This document shows positions 1 through 12,100 of a DNA stretch of 64,000 bases, in pieces. Within the stretch, counting starts at the first letter, position 1. The number at the start of each line of letters is the position of its first letter. Position numbers and translations under genes: made by a program. This DNA is from Cynocephalus volans (taxonomy: Eukaryota; Chordata; Mammalia; Dermoptera; Cynocephalidae). The stretch spans positions 162,789,869-162,853,868 of the forward strand of contig NC_084463.1 in NCBI RefSeq assembly GCF_027409185.1, given 5' to 3'. The notes below the pieces were generated by a model that had not been told where the DNA came from, searched no databases, and was given only the letters and a program-made list of their open reading frames with translations.

Positions 1-2494
1 GAGCCAGTCCTGTCTGACCCGGAGACATGAGCTTGGCCACGGCAGGAACTTCAGAATCTTGTGGCCTTCCCACCATGTCACAGAGCCCCCTCCACACCAG
101 AGCTGCCTCCCAGAATGACTCCTAGTGGCAACCCACCAGAGGGTCCCCCATTTATCCCAGGCTTTCCTCAACAAGGACATAAGTCCCAGGCCCCACTGAG
201 CCTCTGGAGTGTGGAGGAGCAGCGGGAGGCTCTGCTCCCAGGGAGCGGAGGGGCCTGCCCTGCTGCCCCCGAGGTGCAGAGCCCTCCCAGACTGGGGGGA
301 CTTCATTTGCAGGACAGGTTAGGTTCCCTGTCCCAGGAGGACAGGCCTCTTTGAGGACCTTCTCCCAGGCTGTTCCTAAGTTCCTGACAAGTTCAACCCC
401 TTGGGGGAATCCCCTCACAGCCCCCCTGGCCAGGGAGGGGGCCCTCAGGATCCTTTAACACCTTTCCCACCCACCAGTACCTCCCCAGATGGGTCCCTGA
501 TTTGCTGTGTGGCCTTAGACCAGTGGCCGCCCCTCTCTGGGCCTTATTCCTGGCTGAGAGCTACAGGCTCAGCCCCAGCTCAGCCCCTCCTGGCACCCGC
601 TCTGCTTTTGCTTCTGCCTGGCTCAGTTCCAGAAAGCAGCAGGGCACAGCTGTCACATGCTGAACCACGTGACAGGCGGCGGCTGGGGGCTCCAGTCCAC
701 ACAGAACGGGGGCCTCTGCAGCCCATTACCCCTCCCTCTAAGGGCTGCCAGAGCGGGCGTGGACCGGGAGACCTCCCTGCTGTCCCAGGTAGGCAGGGGA
801 GCTGGGAGGTGCGGGTAGTGACGAGCCTCTCCCAGAGGCCCCGGGCCAGGAGCCCAGGCAGACCCAGGGCACCAGTGCAGAGGGGCTACAGCATCCACGG
901 CACAAAGGATGTCCCTCCCCGCACCCCTGTAACCCAATCAGCTGCCTGTCTGACACCAGCAGCTGCTCGGGAATCACCTCTCTCTGTCCTGGTTCTGATG
1001 GGTATATCCAGGGTGGGGCTGGGGGCAAGGCAGGGGACAGGCCCCCTGGCACAGCTCCTGCTCCTGAGCAACAGCAGGACCACAGGAATCACCATGGTGA
1101 CACTTAGTTGTCCTAGACTGCTGTCCTAGAGAGTGAAGGGCAGTGCTTGTCCCCAGGAGGTGGACGGGACATCCAGGGATGGACACAGCCCCAGTTCCAG
1201 AGCAAAAAGTCCTGCCATGCATGCCCCATGTGGTCAAGTCCCGTCCTTTCTCTGGGTCCCCACTTCCTCATTTGTAAAATGTCAAGTTTTGGGGATGATG
1301 GGCTCTGTGAATGGGGTGCTCCGTGGGGCGGTGTTGAGGGACACAGATACACAGGGAAACAGAACAGGCAGAGGACATGGTCCCTGAACTGTATTTCTGG
1401 ACTCCAGCCATCTTTGGGTCCGCCCTCTTCATTTTGCAGATGGGGAAACTGAGGCTGGGATTGGAGGGGAACAAGGCCTTCCTTGCCATTTCAGGCCACT
1501 CTCCCCCACCGCCCACCATGATTCCCAGAGCCACTGCCCTGGGCTCTGCTTCTCCTGGGGCTGAGCCCCTCGGCTCAGAACTCCAACCCACCGTGTGGCT
1601 CTGGCCTGGTGCCAGCCCTGTCTGGGCCCTGCCTCCTTCTCAGTGGCCTAAGAGAGGATCCAGAGGCCCCTGAGGGAGGTGGTAGTGAACCCTGGGCCGG
1701 TAGCCTCCCGCTGGCCCACAGCCAAGGTCAGGCACGAGGCCAGGGAGGCCCCACCCTGGGGCCGGCCCAGCGTTGGACGTTTGGCAAGGGCAGGTGACAC
1801 GGCCGGGTGGAGGGACGGCAGGAGGAAGCGCAGCGTGGCTGGGCCTCAGGTACCGTAGCCGGGAGGCTGGGGCTGCAGCGGGCGAGCGTTGGCCGGGATC
1901 TGGCTCAGCACCTCGGGGCTGCAGGTTGTGCAGGCAGGTCTGGCTGCTGGTGCTATGCACACAGGTGGCCTTGTCCTTGCTGAACTTGTCGCCTGCCCCG
2001 GAGAAAGAAGAAGCAGCGGAGGGAGGGCCGAGGAGATGAACGGGGCGCCTGGGGCCCCCACTTTGCCCGAGCGGGGCTTCTGAGGCCTCCTCTTACTGGG
2101 GTTACTGGACATCCTTTAAGGGGACCCAGCTGCCCCAGGAAGGAATGCACTTCCCATCCCTGGAGGGGCCAAGTATCTCTTCAGGAAACAGCTATTTCCT
2201 GAGTGCCACCATGCACACCCCATGCTGGCACAGGCATAGTGACCCCGGGAGAGATTCGTTCTTCATGATGGACTTTGTCAGGGTCCAGGGAAGGAGGGAC
2301 TAGCCAGCCCTGCCCTGTCTCGAGGAGGTATTATCATCAGAGGGACTTTGCTGGGGTTAGGGAGCCCTGGCAGCGTGGGGTGGGGCTGGGGGTCAGCTCG
2401 GGTCATGAGCAAAGGGACACCTTGGGCCCCAGCTGCCCAAGGACCTCACAGAAGGGAGGGGGCCTCTGCCCAGAGCTTTAGGAAACCTCATGAA

Positions 2495-2930
2495 AATCTG
2501 GGCTGAGACTGTCAAAAGACAAAATTATAGCAAGTTTAGTCATAGATCTAACTGGCTTTTATTTGTGATTCATGAATCGGAGCAGCCCCCATTCTGCAAA
2601 ACAGAGCACGAGCTTCCACAGGGCACAGAGCAGTTTCGCAAGGTGGCAACAAGGGAATGGAACAGTAGGAAAAATGCTGATTGGGTAACATCAGGTCACT
2701 TTTCATAAGAGTTAAAGCAGAGGGGACCTCCTTATTACACTGGCTCAGGTAGACTGGACTCTCCTGTTTTCAGGAAAAACTGGTCTGTTTTGGGATCTAT
2801 CCGCTTTTTGAAAGTTTCAGTTTCATTATGTAGCACTTAGCATGAATGACTCCATTTTGATTTAGTACGGTCTGTTGGGACTTAGTGTAGGAGCTCAGTC
2901 CAAAACAATGGCCTCTCATAACCTTTGTTT
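2495..2930. repeat. Candidate old interspersed repeat, LTR-like
   Basis: An AT-richer block, abruptly different from its GC-rich flanks, with long runs that read like a mammalian repeat consensus. It includes a purine-rich A-tract-poor body and a conserved-looking stretch near 2815-2880. I recognise the style of a solo LTR but cannot name the family with certainty. No open frame in it looks like a protein. Confidence 0.35.
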
Positions 2931-4449
2931 AACTACGCTAAATGGCAGGTGAGAATTGGTGACACTGTGGTATGGGGGCCTGTGGGGACTTTGAGGCCGA
3001 CCCCAGTGACCCTGACTCCTGGCAGCCCTGATGTGGGTCCCCCAGGCCCTCAGACCACCATGTTCACTCACCTCTGCCCCCACCTGGGTCTCAGGTTGAT
3101 GTCCTGTCCTCCCGTGGCACCCACGTCAAGGTCCCCTCAGGCCAAGGGGTCTCCTCCGCCAACCCCCCTCTGGCACATCTGTTCTTCACAGTCTGTGTGA
3201 ATAACGATCACTCAGAGCCACCGTCACCGAGCACTTCTGGGGCTCACCCCTGCGCTGTCTTTACGAAGCTTCATGTGTGAATTCTTCCAACAGTGCTGTG
3301 AGGTGGCTGCGAGGACCACCCCCATTTTACAAATGGGAAAAGTGAGCCACGGAGAGGCTGAGCGACCCCAAGTTCTCGCAGCTAACAAATGTGGCTGTGA
3401 TTTGAGCCAGGTCGTTGGGCACACCAACCATGCCATACAGGGAGGATGCTCCTAGAAGGCCTGTCATACAATGAGGAAATTGAGGCAGAAAGAATGAGAG
3501 AATAGGCCGGCTTTCCTCCCCCAAGAATCCAGCCCACTTGACAGGCTGGGGGTGGGAGACGAGCAGGGATCTGCCCCATGGGAGAATCCATCATCAGAAC
3601 CTTGCCAGGGGGTCTGGGGCAGGGGGCAGGGGCTTGGGCAGTGGTCAATTCCCCAGAGTGCCGACCCCATTCCTCCCCCTCCTCTATTCACATGACCTCT
3701 TTAGAGCGCCATGCCAAACCCACGGGCACCCACATCAAGCACCCATGGTGGCACAAAGCCTGGCATCGCAGCCCCTGTTATTATTTTTAGAGGAAACCAC
3801 AGGCCCATGGCCTTGAGGAGTAGAACTCGACATCCTTAGGAACTTGCACAGTGGGAGATGTACCAGGGGAGGTGGGCTCGGGGGGGCCCCAGCGCAGCCA
3901 TGCCTGGATGCAGAAGAGCCCTGCTCTGTGCGTCTGCAATGGCTGCTCAGCTCCCTTGTTAGGTCACAGGCCCAGGCTCCCCCCAGATCCCGGGCAGAAA
4001 GCGGCCTTGGCTCCTCCACTTGTCTGGGTCCTGCCCAGCTCCCCACCCCCACGCTGGGCACTCAGCCCCCTGGGGGCATGAGTCCATAGCGACCAACCAC
4101 AGGGGCACAGCCAGGCCCCTGGCCTGCAGGAGATGTGTATCCTGCTGCCCTGGGTGAGTGGGCCTCAGTGTTGCTAGGAGGCAGCTGGAATGTTCCAGCC
4201 AGACCTCCACCCCCGCAGAGCTCCCCTGCCCATCACTCTGTCCACATGTCCCCCATTCAAGTTACGTGCCTCACATTTCTGTGGGTTCTGCAGAGATTCT
4301 TATGAAAGGCAGGAGGGGCAGCTGTGCTTTGCCTTGGCATCCTTCAGTGGAAGTCTGAAGGTGAGAGCAGAGCAGAGAAAGGAGTGGGACAGTGGGGAGG
4401 GGAAGTAAATATTTGTAGATGACTTAGTGAAAAAAAAAGAACCCATAGA

Positions 4450-4640
4450 AAGCCATAGCTGACCTTTACCGAGCACTTTCTATGTGCATGATGGCAAGTG
4501 CTTTATGCAGCACTGTGTCATGTAATCCTCACAGCGACACCAGGAGCTATTATCATGCTCATTTTACAAACAAGGAAACTGAGGCAAAGAGGGTGAGCAA
4601 CTTGCCCAAGATCCCACAGCTGGTAAGAGGCAGAGCCAGG
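4450..4640 (+). repeat. MIR SINE fragment
   Basis: Contains the MIR core and tail words: GAGCACTTTCTATGTGC, a stretch on ATTATCATGCTCATTTTACA, AACTGAGGCAAAGAGG and CAAGATCCCACAGCTGGTAAG. This is the classic old tRNA-derived MIR pattern, which is ancestral to placental mammals. Edges are approximate. Confidence 0.65.
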
Positions 4641-4824
4641 AGCCCAGCTCTCATGTCCCCCTGCAACACACCCATCCTCTCTGGGGACCGTGGTGCCTGT
4701 TCTGTGCTCAGGCAACTGCCCAGTTTCTCCTAATCAGGGCAGGAAGCCCATGGTGTCAGCTCAGCCCCTCAGTCACGCCAGCTGGGGACAGCCTAGGGCT
4801 CCAAACCAGGCTCCTGGCACAGCT

Positions 4825-4882
4825 GTCGGGCAGGCATCCTGCAGCTGGGGCAGGCATCCTGCGGCTGGAGCAGGCAGCTGGA
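4825..4882. repeat. Short tandem duplication (about 21-22 bp units)
   Basis: The unit beginning GGGGCAGGCATCCTGC is repeated in direct tandem: copies start near 4829 and 4849, and a decayed third copy starts near 4870. The copies differ by single bases. A small minisatellite upstream of ALDH3B1. Confidence 0.6.
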
Positions 4883-6125
4883 GAGCCTTCCTCAGTGTGG
4901 CCTTCTGACAACAAGAGCTCGCAGTCATGGGGACACTGATGCCCGGCCCTGGGCCTGGAACTGGAGAGCGTGCTCTCATCCCTGGTGAACACTCTGCCAG
5001 CTGGTGGGTGCTGCCATTGTGCCCCTAACAGATGAGGTGTTTCGGGCACTAAGACCCAAATGATGAGCTAAGTAGGCAAAGAGGGGTCTGCCTTCCAGTC
5101 CAGGGGGAGCAGGCCTGGGAGGAGGAGGTGTGGGGGGAGCTGGGAAGGTGGACAGTGGAACCAGGCATCTATCACTGTACGACCCAGTACAGTGGGGAGC
5201 AGAGCGAAGGGGCCACTGTGAGAGTGGATGAGGGGCTCATCACGGCGGGCTGCCTGGAGGAGGCATCCGCCAAGCTGACACCTGAAGGGAAAGGAGTCAG
5301 AGAAGAAAGAGGAAAGGGTCCCCATGGGTCCTTGGCACCAGGCCAAGGAGTGCGTGCGTCAGAGTGCTCCTCTGATGAGCTTCAAGTAAACAGGCAGGGC
5401 CCAGGGGAATGTCAGGGCCCCTAGCTCGCCTGCCAGCCCTGGCTGGTGACAGCATGGAGGCACTACCACCCCTCACCCCTCGCCCCCTCCCCCACTGTCA
5501 CCTCCTCCTGCAAACATGGCGGCCAGGCCAGGTGGGCAGCAAGGCCTCCGGGAGTTATTTGTTTCCCTCTGGCGCAGGGAGTGGAGGCCACTGCCCGAGG
5601 TCACCCAGGCCTCTGAGCCATGCCTGGCTGGGGGCAGGAAAGGGTGGAGGATTCTGTGTCTGGAATGCTCCAAAGTGGTGGCCACGGTGGCAGTTGATAG
5701 AATGTCCCTCACTTATCAACCTCCTGTTTACTACACTCAGGCCAGGCAGGAGGGGCACCACAGTGGGTTGGGGTGGTGGCTTGGGGCTCATTTGCACATG
5801 GCAGAAACAAGTGTGACCCTCTGCCTGCCTGCCTGCCCACCCTTGAGGGCCATGGAGTAGCTGTCCCCGAGCCAACGCCCAGTCCCACAGCCTCCTTGAG
5901 GCCCACTGGCCGAGCAGAGTGGTCTGTGGGACTGTCAGTGTGTGTCTAGGTATGTCTTATGGGGGGACCAAGGGGGCACAGGCAGCCCCTGTAGGGTTAT
6001 CCCAGTGAGTCCCTGTGTGTGTCCCCATGTGCGGATAAGGTGGGGGTGGGTGCAGGCAGAGCTGGGGGTGCTGCTGACCCCAGGGCGCCAGAGGGTGCCT
6101 GGTCCATGCTGTCCCATCCGGCAGG

Positions 6126-9100
6126 ATGGACCCCTTTGAGGACACACTGCGGCGGCTGCGGGAGGCCTTCAACACGGGGCGGACCCGGCCGGCTGCCTTC
6201 CGGGCCGCGCAGCTGGAGGGCCTGGGCCGCTTCCTGCAGGACAACAAGCAGCTTCTGCAGGACGCGCTGGCGCAGGACCTGCACAAGGTGGGCTGTGGAG
6301 AGGAGGTGTGGGGGGTGCACGAGGGGCAGAAGGGGCGCAGAGGTGGTGTAGCTGGGACAAAGGTCATGGGGACACTGCATCCTGCATGAAGGGAACAAAA
6401 AGCCCATCAGTCCCAGCTCCTCCCACAGGCCCGAGCTGCTCTTCTGCATTCATCCCCCCGGCATTTCCACACTCACACAACAACTATGTACTGAGCACCT
6501 ACTATGTGCCAGGGACTGCTCCAGGCTCCAGGGACACAGTGTAGAATAAAACAAAGTCCCCACGCCTATGGAGCCAACCTCCTGGGGGGAGACAATACAA
6601 CAGTAAACAAGTCATTGCGCACATGTTGGGCCCTAATGAGTGCAGTGGAGACACTCCCAGTGTTAAGAGGGAGTGAGGGGCCAGGATCAGGTGCTGTTTT
6701 ATGTCTGCGGGTCAGGGAAGGTTCTCTGAGAAGGGAGCATCAGAGCAGAGACATGAAGGAGAAGAGGGAGAGATGCACACGGACGCTGGGGGAAGTGGCA
6801 GCGGGTGCAGCATGTGCAAAGGCCCTGAGGCAGGTGGTGCTGGGAGTGTTTGTGCTTGAGGAGCAGCGGGGTGCTGGCGTGGCTGGAGGTGGGTGGGAGA
6901 GGCAGAGAGATACCAAAGTGAGGTCTTTGGTGGGGGGGAGGGGGGTCACACCATGTAGGGCCCCTGTAGGCTGCAGAGCACTTGGGCTTCACTCTGGGTA
7001 CAGTGGGCATCATGGCCTATGTCTGAAACTAGGACTGTCCAAGGGGCTGCCCCCAGTCACCTCTTCTTTGGACAAAATGTCCCCTGCTGTTGTCCAAAGG
7101 CCACAGTGTCCAGATCCTCCCCTGGCCTGCTGGGCTCTCTGGGGACTGACTCCTCTCCCACCACTGAGCCTTTGCCACTGTCTACCTGCCGGCCCAGCCT
7201 GGCCACCTCTGTGAGACTTGACCAGACTGTCTGTCTGGTCCCTTTTCTCCCTTTGGCTCAGATTTCACCTCTTGGCTTCCCATCCCTACTCCAGGAGCCT
7301 GGGTCCCACAAAGGGAGCAGCAACCCAGAAAATTTAATCCAGTCCCTCCCTCTGGTCTTGGCCAGCCTGCTGTCCCACCCCCAGCAGGCAGCATCTGCCC
7401 AGCACAGCATAAATTCTCTCATTTAACCTCTGACAGCCCTTCTTGGAAGGGGCAGTCATGCCCAGTTACTCCCAGAGGGGACTCAGAGAGGGCACGTTCT
7501 TGCCCAAGGGCACACAGCCAGGAAGAGCAGAGCCAGAGTTGGACCTGGCTCAAACTAGCCAGCCCTTCCAAAGTCGTGGGTTCAGCTGGGTCCAGACTGT
7601 CCTGAAAACTGGCCCAAACCTGGCTCAGGCCCCAGACGACTTAACCAGGTGTGGTAGGCAGGCCACAAGGTTGGCTGTGCAGGAGCGCGGGCTGGACACA
7701 GGTGCAGCTGGAGGCATAGCCAGGCAGCACTGGGGATGTGGTGTCCTCCTCCAGAGTCATGGCCCGGTCTCAGGCTCAGCTCCGGCCCTGGCCTGCCACG
7801 GTTCGTTCACCCTCTCACCCATGACCCTGTGCTCTAACACAGGAGTGCACACACCTCAGGCAGGCAGACAGCCTGGCTCTGGTGCCACCCTGGCCCTGGC
7901 CTCTAGTCACAGCCACTGGCTGGGTCTCTCCTGCAGGGGAGGAGCACATATTAGCTGGTGGAGATCAGGACAGTATCCCTACAATTTTTGTCTCCTTCTA
8001 ACTCCTGTCCTAGAAACCTGATGGTGGCCCCTGACCCCTGGGCTGTGGGAGCTGATGGCATTTAACCAGGGATGGCTGTGCCTTGTGTCTGCTGCAGACC
8101 AATCTCCACACAGTGGGCCACAGCAGGCCCCGCCGACAGTCCTGTTAAAACCTGAGTCGGGGCCGAGCCCGTGGCGCACTCGGGAGAGTGTGGCGCTGGG
8201 AGCGCGGCGACGCTCCCGCTGCGGGTTCGGATCCTATATAGGAATGGCCGGTGCACTCACTGGCTGAGTGCTGGTCACGAAAAAGACAAAAACAAAAACA
8301 AAAACAAAAAAAAACCTGAGTCGGATCCTGTCCCTGCTCTGCTCAGTAGTCCTCCCCCTGCTGCCTGGCCCCATCTCCTTGGTGAATCTGCTTCTTGCTA
8401 AGCAGGAACAGAGCAAGCTGCGCCCACCTTAGGGCCTTTGCACCTGCCAGGACCTCTGCCCAGAATATTCTGCTTCCAGGCATCTACAGGTGCCCTCCCT
8501 CCCTCCCTCCTCCAGATCACTGCTCATATAACCCAGGAGGCCTGCACTGCCCATCTTGTACAAACTAGAGTGAATATGCACACCCATGCACACACTCGAG
8601 CACACTGTGCACACCCACGCACGCACATTCCAGCGGTGTCTGCCCTCTCCCTGTGCCACTTTTTCCATAGCACCTGTCCTGTGCTAGTGCAGCCATCAGT
8701 GTTCTCACGGCCATGGTGACTGTCCCCTGCAACATCAGCCCCAGGAGGCAGGTTTCTCCATCTGCTTTGGTCATGGCTGGGTTCCCAGCACAGGAGCAGC
8801 ACTGGCACACAGGAAGCGCTTGCTGAACATGGAGGAAAGGAGGGAATGAATGAATGAATGAATGAATGAATGAGTCAATGACAGCAGGCCTTGCCTGGAG
8901 GAGGCTGTGTGCTCCCCAGGGCTCTGGCCACCTGCTGATCCTGGGGTTCCCGCCCCTCCCACAGCCGGCCTTCGAGTCTGAGGTGTCTGAGATCGCCACC
9001 AGCCAGGGCGAGGTTAACTTGGCCCTCAGGAACCTGCGGGCCTGGATGAAGGATGAGAGAGTGCCCAAGAACCTGGTAAGCAGGCCTGGGGGTCAGGGCA

Positions 9101-12100
9101 GGCGGGGCATTCAGGGACTATTTGCTCTCCCTGGTGGCCTCTCTGGATAGAATGGGTGGTGGCTGCTGAGGGGTCCTGGGCGCCTCATGGCTCACCCCCG
9201 GCTCCTGGCTCAGGCCACACAGCTGGACTCAGCCTTCATCCGGAAGGAGCCCTTTGGCCTGGTGCTCATCATCGCCCCCTGGAACTACCCCCTGAACCTG
9301 ACACTGGTGCCCCTGGTGGGTGCCCTCGCCGCAGGTGAGATCCAGCCTCCACCTTCCCACTGCCCTTCCCTGCCTTGAGGCCTCAGGACCACCCATGGAG
9401 CCAGGAAGGACATGGGGGAGCTGGCACCAGGTGGCAAAGAAAGCCTGGTTCCACGTGGTCCACTGTCTCCAGGCGATGTGGGCCTTGGGCCTGTCATGTC
9501 ACCTCTCTGAACCAGGTTCTTCGCCTGAAAATGGGCAAGGCCAGCATCCACCCTACAGGTGTGTGGAGTCCGGGAGTGGGCTACCTCTCCCAGCTCCCCG
9601 CTGCACTGCCCTGCAGGGAACTGTGTGGTGCTGAAGCCATCGGAGATCAGCAAGAGCATCGAGAAGGTCCTGGCCGAGGTTCTGCCCCGATACCTGGACC
9701 AGGTCAGCAGGGTTGTGGGGCAGCTGGAGCAGGGACAGGCAGAGCCTTGTGGGCTGGACAGCCCTGGCATGGCCGGGCCTGTCGGTCAGACCCAAATCCC
9801 AACCTCAATCCTGTCACCTCCCCTCTTAGCCTCAGTTTCCCTCTGAGGAATAGAGAGGGTGAGCTGTCCCCTGGGGGTCCTGTATCTGTCTGGTCAGTCC
9901 TGCTCATCCAGCCTCAGCCCTCCCTCCAGCCATGGCCGGACCCCCACCTCACACCTGCTAGGTTGGACTGCCCAGGCCCAGCACCCTTGGGGAGCTCCCC
10001 ATCCCTCATCTCGCCCCACCCAGCCTACCCACAGCCCTGGCAACTCTGGCTCAGGCCAGGCAAAGGCAGGGAGCAGGGTCTGGGTAGGGCAGGGCAGGCC
10101 ACCCTGGGCTCTCCAAGCCGAGGTTCCAGAGGACACCCTCATGCACCCCGTCTTGCAGAGCTGCTTTGCTGTGGTGCTGGGCGGGCCCCAGGAGACGGGC
10201 CGGCTGCTGGAGCACAAGTTCGACTACATCTTCTTCACAGGTGAGGCCAGAGAGAGGCTGAGGGTGGAGGCCTGAGCCCAGCCCCTCCCTCAGGGGTCTC
10301 ATCCCTATCTTTGAGAGTCCGGAAGGGACCAAGGCAGCCAGCCAGCCAGGGGACCCAGACTGGGCCAGCGCTGGGAGGGGCCCTTGGGGCTCCCTGACCC
10401 ACTTGCTTGACCAGGCTGGAAGCAGCGCTGGACCTCTCAGGACCCGTCAGGAAGGGACAGAGTCCCATGTCCAGGGCCACAGCCTGCTCTGCCAACCGCA
10501 ATCTCACAAACCACACAGCATCTTCCCTTGCTGAGTTCCTGCTGTGCCAAGCCCTTATACACTACCCTGCTGCCCCCAGGGCCTTATATGAGAGCCCATT
10601 GGTCCCTATGGCCCTCCCTGCAGAATAGACAGAGCCTCCTGCAGGCTGGAGACTCAGGGTGATGAAGGGACACAGTGCCCTGCCCAGGCTGGGATCTGCA
10701 CACAAGCCCTTGGTGAAAATTGATCCCAGAGGTCACCTGCCATCACGCAGGCATGTGCCCATGTGGCCCAGACACCATCTGGCTTCAAGTGACCAGGATA
10801 AATTTCTAGAAGAGAGGAAATTTCCCTTGTATGCTGCACATGTGGTCAAAGCAGGAGACGATGGTCTTGCCCTCTCCTCTCTAGGCCACGCCTCGAGCAC
10901 AGGAAAAGCCCTGCCTGTCCCCAGCTGGGAAGGGGGGTGGTGATGGGAGCAATAGGGTAGGGTCCTTAGATGCTGGAAAAGGACAGCACCTCCTGCAGAT
11001 GCCCACGGGATGTGAGGAGTGGCAGGAGGTGGTGAGAGGTCTCCAGCCCACCTCCTACCTCATGCCCCACAGCTTCAGGTGGGTGCTGGGCCTTGGCCAC
11101 CCAGGATGAGGGTACAGAGCAAGGGAGACCCAAGGAGGCCAGCATCCAGGCCAGGTCCCGGATCAGCCCACGTGGAGGCCAACAGTCCCAGCTGGGACCT
11201 ACTCTGTTGCACCTCCTCACTTCAGGCCTCAGTTTCCTTCTCCGTAAAACTGGAAAATCCTTAAATCACAGGCCTGTCCTGAGGACGGATGAAGTCAAGT
11301 ACAAAGTCCTTTATTGCAGCATGTACCTCTGGGAAGCATCCCTCCTTCCCTCAATGCCCCAGCCTGGAATGTCTACTGAGAGCGCATGCCACATGCCAGA
11401 CACTGTTGGAGGCTTGTGACAGAGCAGGCACCAGAAAGACAATGGGGCAGAGAGCAAGCAGGGAACGGGATGGGAATTACGGGGTGATGTGGGGTGAAAC
11501 CCTGGCCAAGTGGGTCAGGGCAGTGTGGGAAGCAAAGACTATGGGGGCGGGGCCCTGGTGACACTCTAGGAACGAGGGGAAGGAGTGGGTAGGAGGGAGC
11601 AGGGATGAGATCAGGGAAGTGACAAGTGGATCCTGGGCTGTGAGCCTTGGCTCCTGTGGGGACTAGGACCATCCCATCCGGGGAGGGGCTCCTGTGACCC
11701 AGCTGGGCTGTAGGGCAGAGGAGGCTGAGTGGGGGAGGGGGGTGTCAGGCCCCAGGAGGGCAGCACAGAGCAGAGGTGAGGCCAAGTCAGGCAGGATGTG
11801 TGGACGCCACATGGCATCAGCTCCAGCCAGTCCACTTAGAGCCCAAGGGTCACAGGGGAGGGACAGGGGTGGTGAGGGAGGCCAGCTGCCAGGTTTAGGT
11901 CAGAGAGAGGGAGACAATGTCAGCCAGGCTAAGCACTGAACTCCAGCCTTGGGCGATAAGGGGTCACCAAATGTTCCAGAGAAGAATGGAGAGGCGGAGA
12001 GGAGGGTGCGGTGGGGGCGTGTTAGACAGAATCGCCTGCAAGGTGAGCCAGGGTCAAAGGCAGGAGGAGCTGAGGGGCTCAGCTCAGGAGGGAGCTGGGA

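Larger units (their letters stand above)
1..6124. other. Region upstream of the ALDH3B1 start codon; no confident gene
   Basis: GC-rich, CpG-poor sequence with many chance open frames but no recognisable protein on either strand. It should contain the non-coding 5' exon(s) and promoter of ALDH3B1, because the first coding exon begins with a clean acceptor (AG at 6123-6124) only one base before the ATG. I could not place the upstream exon from sequence alone. The region also holds an LTR-like segment (about 2495-2930), MIR fragments and a short tandem duplication, listed separately. In human the next gene to the left is UNC93B1; none of it is visible here. Confidence 0.6.

Noticed and set aside
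401-1129. A 242-codon open frame on the plus strand
   Set aside because: Low-complexity Pro/Gly/Ser/Arg translation typical of GC-rich non-coding DNA. No family motif, no plausible splice context, and overlapping open frames on the other strand.
6504-7214. A 236-codon open frame in the first ALDH3B1 coding intron
   Set aside because: It begins in a LINE-2 fragment and its translation has no recognisable domain.
8839-8875. Possible CRISPR-like direct repeats
   Set aside because: This is a simple (GAAT)n microsatellite at an L2 tail. There are no spacers, and the genome is mammalian.
9375-10244. A 289-codon open frame through ALDH3B1 introns and exons
   Set aside because: It runs across two verified exons in the wrong frame. 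The true exon frames are fixed by homology and phase.
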